From Entoloma clypeatum (Eukaryota > Basidiomycota > Agaricomycetes > Agaricales > Entolomataceae), in contig OY751486.1 in assembly GCA_963565915.1 (NCBI GenBank), positions 3,224,001-3,288,000 on the forward strand: a stretch of 64,000 nucleotides of DNA. Direction: 5' to 3'. Of this stretch, positions 60,822-64,000 are shown in pieces (position 1 is the first letter of the stretch; each line of letters starts with the position of its first letter). Under the pieces are notes generated by a model. It did no database searches. It was not told the DNA's origin and worked only from the letters and a program-made list of their open reading frames with translations. A program made the translations under genes and the position numbers.

Positions 60822-62105
60822 TGATAGGGCCGCGATGTGTCTAGGCCTAAATCTGCGCATTTTGCATCATTTCACACTATCTCTAAGGGATGTAGAGAGT
60901 CCTAGATGAGCTCCGATTCTGAGGACTTAGTGGCGACGTTAGAGAGAGATTTTAAAGCATTTAGAGACCATGGCAATGTAGGACATAGCACTGGTCACCA
61001 CTATGGGCTTAGCTATGATACTCGAGAGCCATGGGATCGCCTCGCGAGATAGATAAGACTATCAAGCATCTCTCGAAACGAAGCGTGAAACAAGGAGATT
61101 GGTTATATTGGATTTATCGATGACACTAGCACTGTCTACTATACATTGAGGGCTTGACTGGAGACATTCTCGCGAGAGGCTTGGCAAATGTGCGCCTCGC
61201 TTCGCGTCCAAATTGTCCATATGGGGAATAGCCAATGACATCGGATCGAACAGACCGAGATCAGGTTTGATACACCACGATCAATGTGCATTACATGGCA
61301 GACATATTGATATGGATTGGTTGCTTACCGAGATGACCCTTAATCAAAGCATCTGATACCTCGCAGTAACTCGTTGGCATCGTCGCGAGGTGTATCAATA
61401 GACCGAGATAGTGGAATAGTGTCCTCACAAGCATGATAGAGGTAGAAAATGGAGAAAAGAACGTACCTGTCACATTGTGAACCACATGGACACATCGCGA
61501 CGTCTCTAGCAAAGGCTCACTTGACTGGATACCCCTTAGCGAGACCACATGCATCCCTTTTCTATATTTATTGCAGCTCATGTATAAAGTCTCATAGTTT
61601 TGTCGTAGATAGGTTAGGTTAGATTGTGCCCCAGAATTGATAGCATTTGTCTTGTGCATCTGTCGTCGTTCGCGAGTATCATTGAAGCCTCGAGATTGTT
61701 TGGTTTGCATCGGAAGTCAGTCGCAATTGTGTTTTGTGTGTTCGAGAACTTGTCAATCGTCAAATCGTGTTATCTATCGGTTGTATTGGTCATTGTCATG
61801 TTCGTATTTGGTCGAGATCGTGTTCGCGAAGTCTTGTTGGTCCGGAAATCACAAACCTCGGTTCATTATCTATTGAGAACTATCTCTAAGTCTTGTTCGA
61901 GACCTATCGAGCCATCGCTAAACGAGTTATTCAATTGTTGTTTGGAAGAGTCGCATCCTGAGTGATCCCACTCATCACCCTGAACTATATCGATTGAGAA
62001 GTACACATCGCGAGACTTGTTCGGTCTTCATTGTTGTGTTTGGTGTTTGTGTGTGTGATAGAGATATCGCTCGCGCTCATCCCCAGACTCACTTCCTTCG
62101 TTTCA
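60822..62105 (+). repeat. 3' LTR of element D (1284 bp)
   Basis: Copy of 50395-51678, followed by the ACGC duplicate and the resumed gag of C. Confidence 0.93.
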
Positions 62106-62900
62106 ACGCGCAGCACGCTTTGCGGATCGCATTATCCGACAGGAGCGGAGAACCGGTGCTCCGCCTTATCGGACTTGGGTGGACTTCCGTGCAGTCTTTA
62201 CAGCGGAGTTCACTCCAAAGAATGAGGAACAGGATGCGAGACTGATCCTCGAAGGAGAATCCTATTATCAAGGTCAACGGGATGTCGAGACCTATATTGA
62301 TGAGTTCAAAGACTACATTGACAAAGCGGGCTATCAGGAGGATACCAACATCATACTCACATTCCGCCATGGTCTCCGTTCCGACATTTAGAACGAGATT
62401 GCCACCCTGACCCACGGACGGCCTGCGGATGACAACCCTGATGAGTGGTACTCTGCAGCACAAGTCAATGACGACAATAGGATTGCCAACAAAGCCTTCA
62501 AAGCCACTGCTCCGACCCGCACCTCCGCTTTCCGCAATGTTGTCGGACCACGAGTACCTGGCACCTCAGTATTCCCTTGCCCCTACATTCCATTCACTCC
62601 GTGTACAACTCCGCTCGCATCCACATCCACTCCGCCAACAAGGGACCCCAATGCAATGGACATTGATACTTCACGCGTCAAAGGCAAGAATGCCAATGCA
62701 TGCTTCAGATGTAACAAAATGGGTCACTTTAGTCGTGAATGCCCCCTTCGCTTCGACGTTCGCTTCATGACAACGGAGGAGCAGGATGAGTTTGTTATGG
62801 AACAACTGGTGGTCAAGGATGCAGCGGAAGGCAACTCCGTTCTACCCACGGAGTCTGCAGAGTCGGAGGAAGGACAGGAGGATTTTCCTCCCCACAGCGA

Positions 62901-63545
62901 GTGAACAGTGCGCCCTCGTTGTCTGCTAACAATCGTTATGCTGCCTTATTTATGGAACAATATGATCCTATACCCTCCATCTCTAAGCCTGCAAACGATC
63001 CCATAGTTGCACCCAACTCCGCAAATCCCATCCGCCTTCACCTCTCTAAATGGGAGTGTCGGCTTCCAAAACAATATGTCCTTGCCTCTGCTCACTCCGA
63101 CAATTCTATTGAACTAGACATAGTTCTTGAAACTACCGACACCAAAGACACACTATCACAAAAGGCCTTACTCGACAGCGGGGCAACAGGGTCGTTTATT
63201 GAACGCACTCTGGTTGAGAAACATCGACTCTCTACTCAAAAACTACAACGCGCAATTCCGGTATACAACATCGACGGAACTCCAAATGAGGCCGGAGCAA
63301 TAATGGAGGTGTTGGATGTAGTGCTCTGCTATCGGGATCACTCGGAACGGACCCAGCTTGCAGTCACAAGTTTGGGAAAACAAGAAATCATGTTAGGCTT
63401 CACTTGGCTCAAAGAACACAACCCCGAGGTAGATTGGACATCAGGGGAAGTGAAGATGAGCCGGTGTCCTGCACGATGTCGGACATGCCACCAGGAGGCA
63501 GCCCAAGAGCAGAAGGAGCAGAAGTTTGAACAAGTCCGCATCTGA
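62901..63545 (+). CDS. pol: Gypsy C protease part of pol
   Basis: Frame -1 relative to gag and overlapping its stop, so a -1 frameshift is implied. Retropepsin: ALLDSGATGSFIERTLV, then IMLGFTWLKEHNPEVDW. Ends at TGA 63543-63545; the same frame continues after it into RT, so the stop may be a C-to-T mutation of CGA. Confidence 0.85.
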   Translation: MNSAPSLSANNRYAALFMEQYDPIPSISKPANDPIVAPNSANPIRLHLSKWECRLPKQYVLASAHSDNSIELDIVLETTDTKDTLSQKALLDSGATGSFIERTLVEKHRLSTQKLQRAIPVYNIDGTPNEAGAIMEVLDVVLCYRDHSERTQLAVTSLGKQEIMLGFTWLKEHNPEVDWTSGEVKMSRCPARCRTCHQEAAQEQKEQKFEQVRI

Positions 63546-63554
63546 GCCTGTCGG

Positions 63555-64000
63555 ATGGGTTCCACTCCGACGTCCGGTCTAGAGAAGGAGGCTCCACGTG
63601 GCCCATGGGTGGAGGATGTCACAGAAGGAGAGGAACCGGAGGAGTTAGCAGAAGACGATGAGGAAGAGGATGAGTTTGAGGAGGGAGATCGCCTTTTTGT
63701 CGAAACAGTACCCGCGGAGGCAGAGTTCATCCACACTTCATCCAATATCTCGCAACGTCTATCGGAGGCATTCCTCAGTAACCAAAAACCTAAATCTTTC
63801 CGCGACTCTGTACCGGACCACTTGTTTGACTTCAAAGACGTATTCTCAAAGACCTCTTTTGACACCTTACCGGAAGAGCGGACTTGGGACCACGCCATTG
63901 AACTTGTTCCGGATGCCTCTCCGGCGGGGTGTAAGGTATATCCGCTTGCTCTGAACGAACAGAAGGAACTCAACGCATTTTTGGAGGAAAACCTTGCAAC
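63555..64000 (+). CDS. pol: Gypsy C pol, start of the RT region (partial)
   Basis: In-frame continuation: an acidic linker (EDDEEEDEFEEGD), FDFKDVFSKTSFDTLPEER, the pre-RT motif WDHAIELVPDASP and PLALNEQKELNAFLEENLA; cut by the window edge. Confidence 0.85.
   Translation, partial: MGSTPTSGLEKEAPRGPWVEDVTEGEEPEELAEDDEEEDEFEEGDRLFVETVPAEAEFIHTSSNISQRLSEAFLSNQKPKSFRDSVPDHLFDFKDVFSKTSFDTLPEERTWDHAIELVPDASPAGCKVYPLALNEQKELNAFLEENLA

Larger units (their letters stand above)
50395..62105 (+). mobile_element. Element D: large LTR element without recognisable polymerase, split by E
   Basis: LTRs of 1284 bp (50395-51678, 60822-62105), TGATAGGG...CGTTTCA, target duplication ACGC (50391-50394 and 62106-62109), primer-binding site 2 nt after the 5' LTR and polypurine tract GTGGGGGAGA before the 3' LTR. 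Without copia E the internal part is about 3.36 kb. It codes proteins unlike Gag-Pol: no RT, RNase H, integrase or zinc knuckle is seen. So it appears to be a non-autonomous element of LARD or TR-GAG type whose protein is undescribed. Confidence 0.88.
50044..62904 (+). pseudogene. gag: Gypsy C Gag, split by D and with one stop
   Basis: The first part (50044-50394) starts MDDPNRLEQLEHEFQEQRQT, with a coiled-coil look, a Pro-rich linker, then the capsid words ANPSDFDGS and KIYWALSFMKSG. After D it resumes at 62110 in frame (AARFADRIIRQE, TWVDFRAVFTAEF, TYIDEFKDYIDKAGY). TAG at about 62389 replaces a probable CAG. The tail has AMDIDTSRVKGKN and one CCHC knuckle (CFRCNKMGHFSREC), ending at TGA 62902-62904. 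The zinc knuckle and Retrotrans_gag pattern are typical. Confidence 0.9.
49450..64000 (+). mobile_element. Ty3/gypsy element C, split by D (runs off the right edge)
   Basis: LTR 49450-49882, gag start 50044-50394, D insertion 50395-62105, gag rest 62110-62904, protease 62901-63545, pol start to the window edge. A third gypsy family, unrelated in LTR to A and B. Target flank GAGGT at 49445-49449; the other copy is outside. Confidence 0.92.

Overview
The window looks like a nuclear scaffold from a filamentous basidiomycete (Agaricomycetes-type). Host genes have short introns of 48 to 72 nt with fungal branch sites, one of them a GC-AG intron. They encode typical eukaryotic proteins: a PITH-domain protein, a mitochondrial ribosomal protein uS5m, a Ran1/Sks1-like kinase and a histidine phosphatase. 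The taxon is an inference, because no rRNA or barcode gene is present.

Layout: 1-15.4 kb and 32-64 kb are transposon graveyards; 16.4-31.4 kb is a host gene island. The left block holds element A (Ty3/gypsy chromovirus, minus strand) inserted in the protease of element B (another Ty3/gypsy, minus). These are followed by a decayed plus-strand relative of A (G), whose 3' LTR carries an apparently intact Tc1 transposon in its TATA box, then minisatellites, then a truncated A-type 3' end (H). The island holds, in order, a 577-aa unknown protein, a two-TM protein, a PITH-domain gene head to head with uS5m, a kinase, a KEN-box protein and a phosphoglycerate-mutase-like gene.

The right block starts with a SINE-like repeat and a LINE whose ORF2 is split exactly (TSD GCTTC) by A-family copy I. 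It ends in a four-level nest. Copia F is interrupted by gypsy C at 49450. C gag is interrupted by D, an 11.7-kb insertion with 1284-bp LTRs (TSD ACGC), at 50395. D is interrupted by copia E, of the same family as F (TSD CCTTA), at 52017. Removing each insertion on paper restores the reading frame of the element outside it.

Most interesting signals: (1) three different gypsy families (A/G/I, B and C) show a Tf1/sushi-like self-priming design. A 10-11 nt primer-binding site lies exactly 2 nt inside the 5' LTR and is complementary to LTR sequence 32-35 nt after the TATA box, the expected mRNA 5' end. (2) Element D encodes no recognisable polymerase or integrase but an undescribed protein with three exact-period 48-residue repeats around a DLxLPWDPDI core; it also has a second internal copy of its polypurine tract. 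(3) The A family carries a conserved 120-aa ORF and a conserved hairpin after the chromodomain, and an ATG-poor ORF overlapping gag. (4) LTR differences and premature stops are mostly CpG transitions, suggesting cytosine methylation of transposons.
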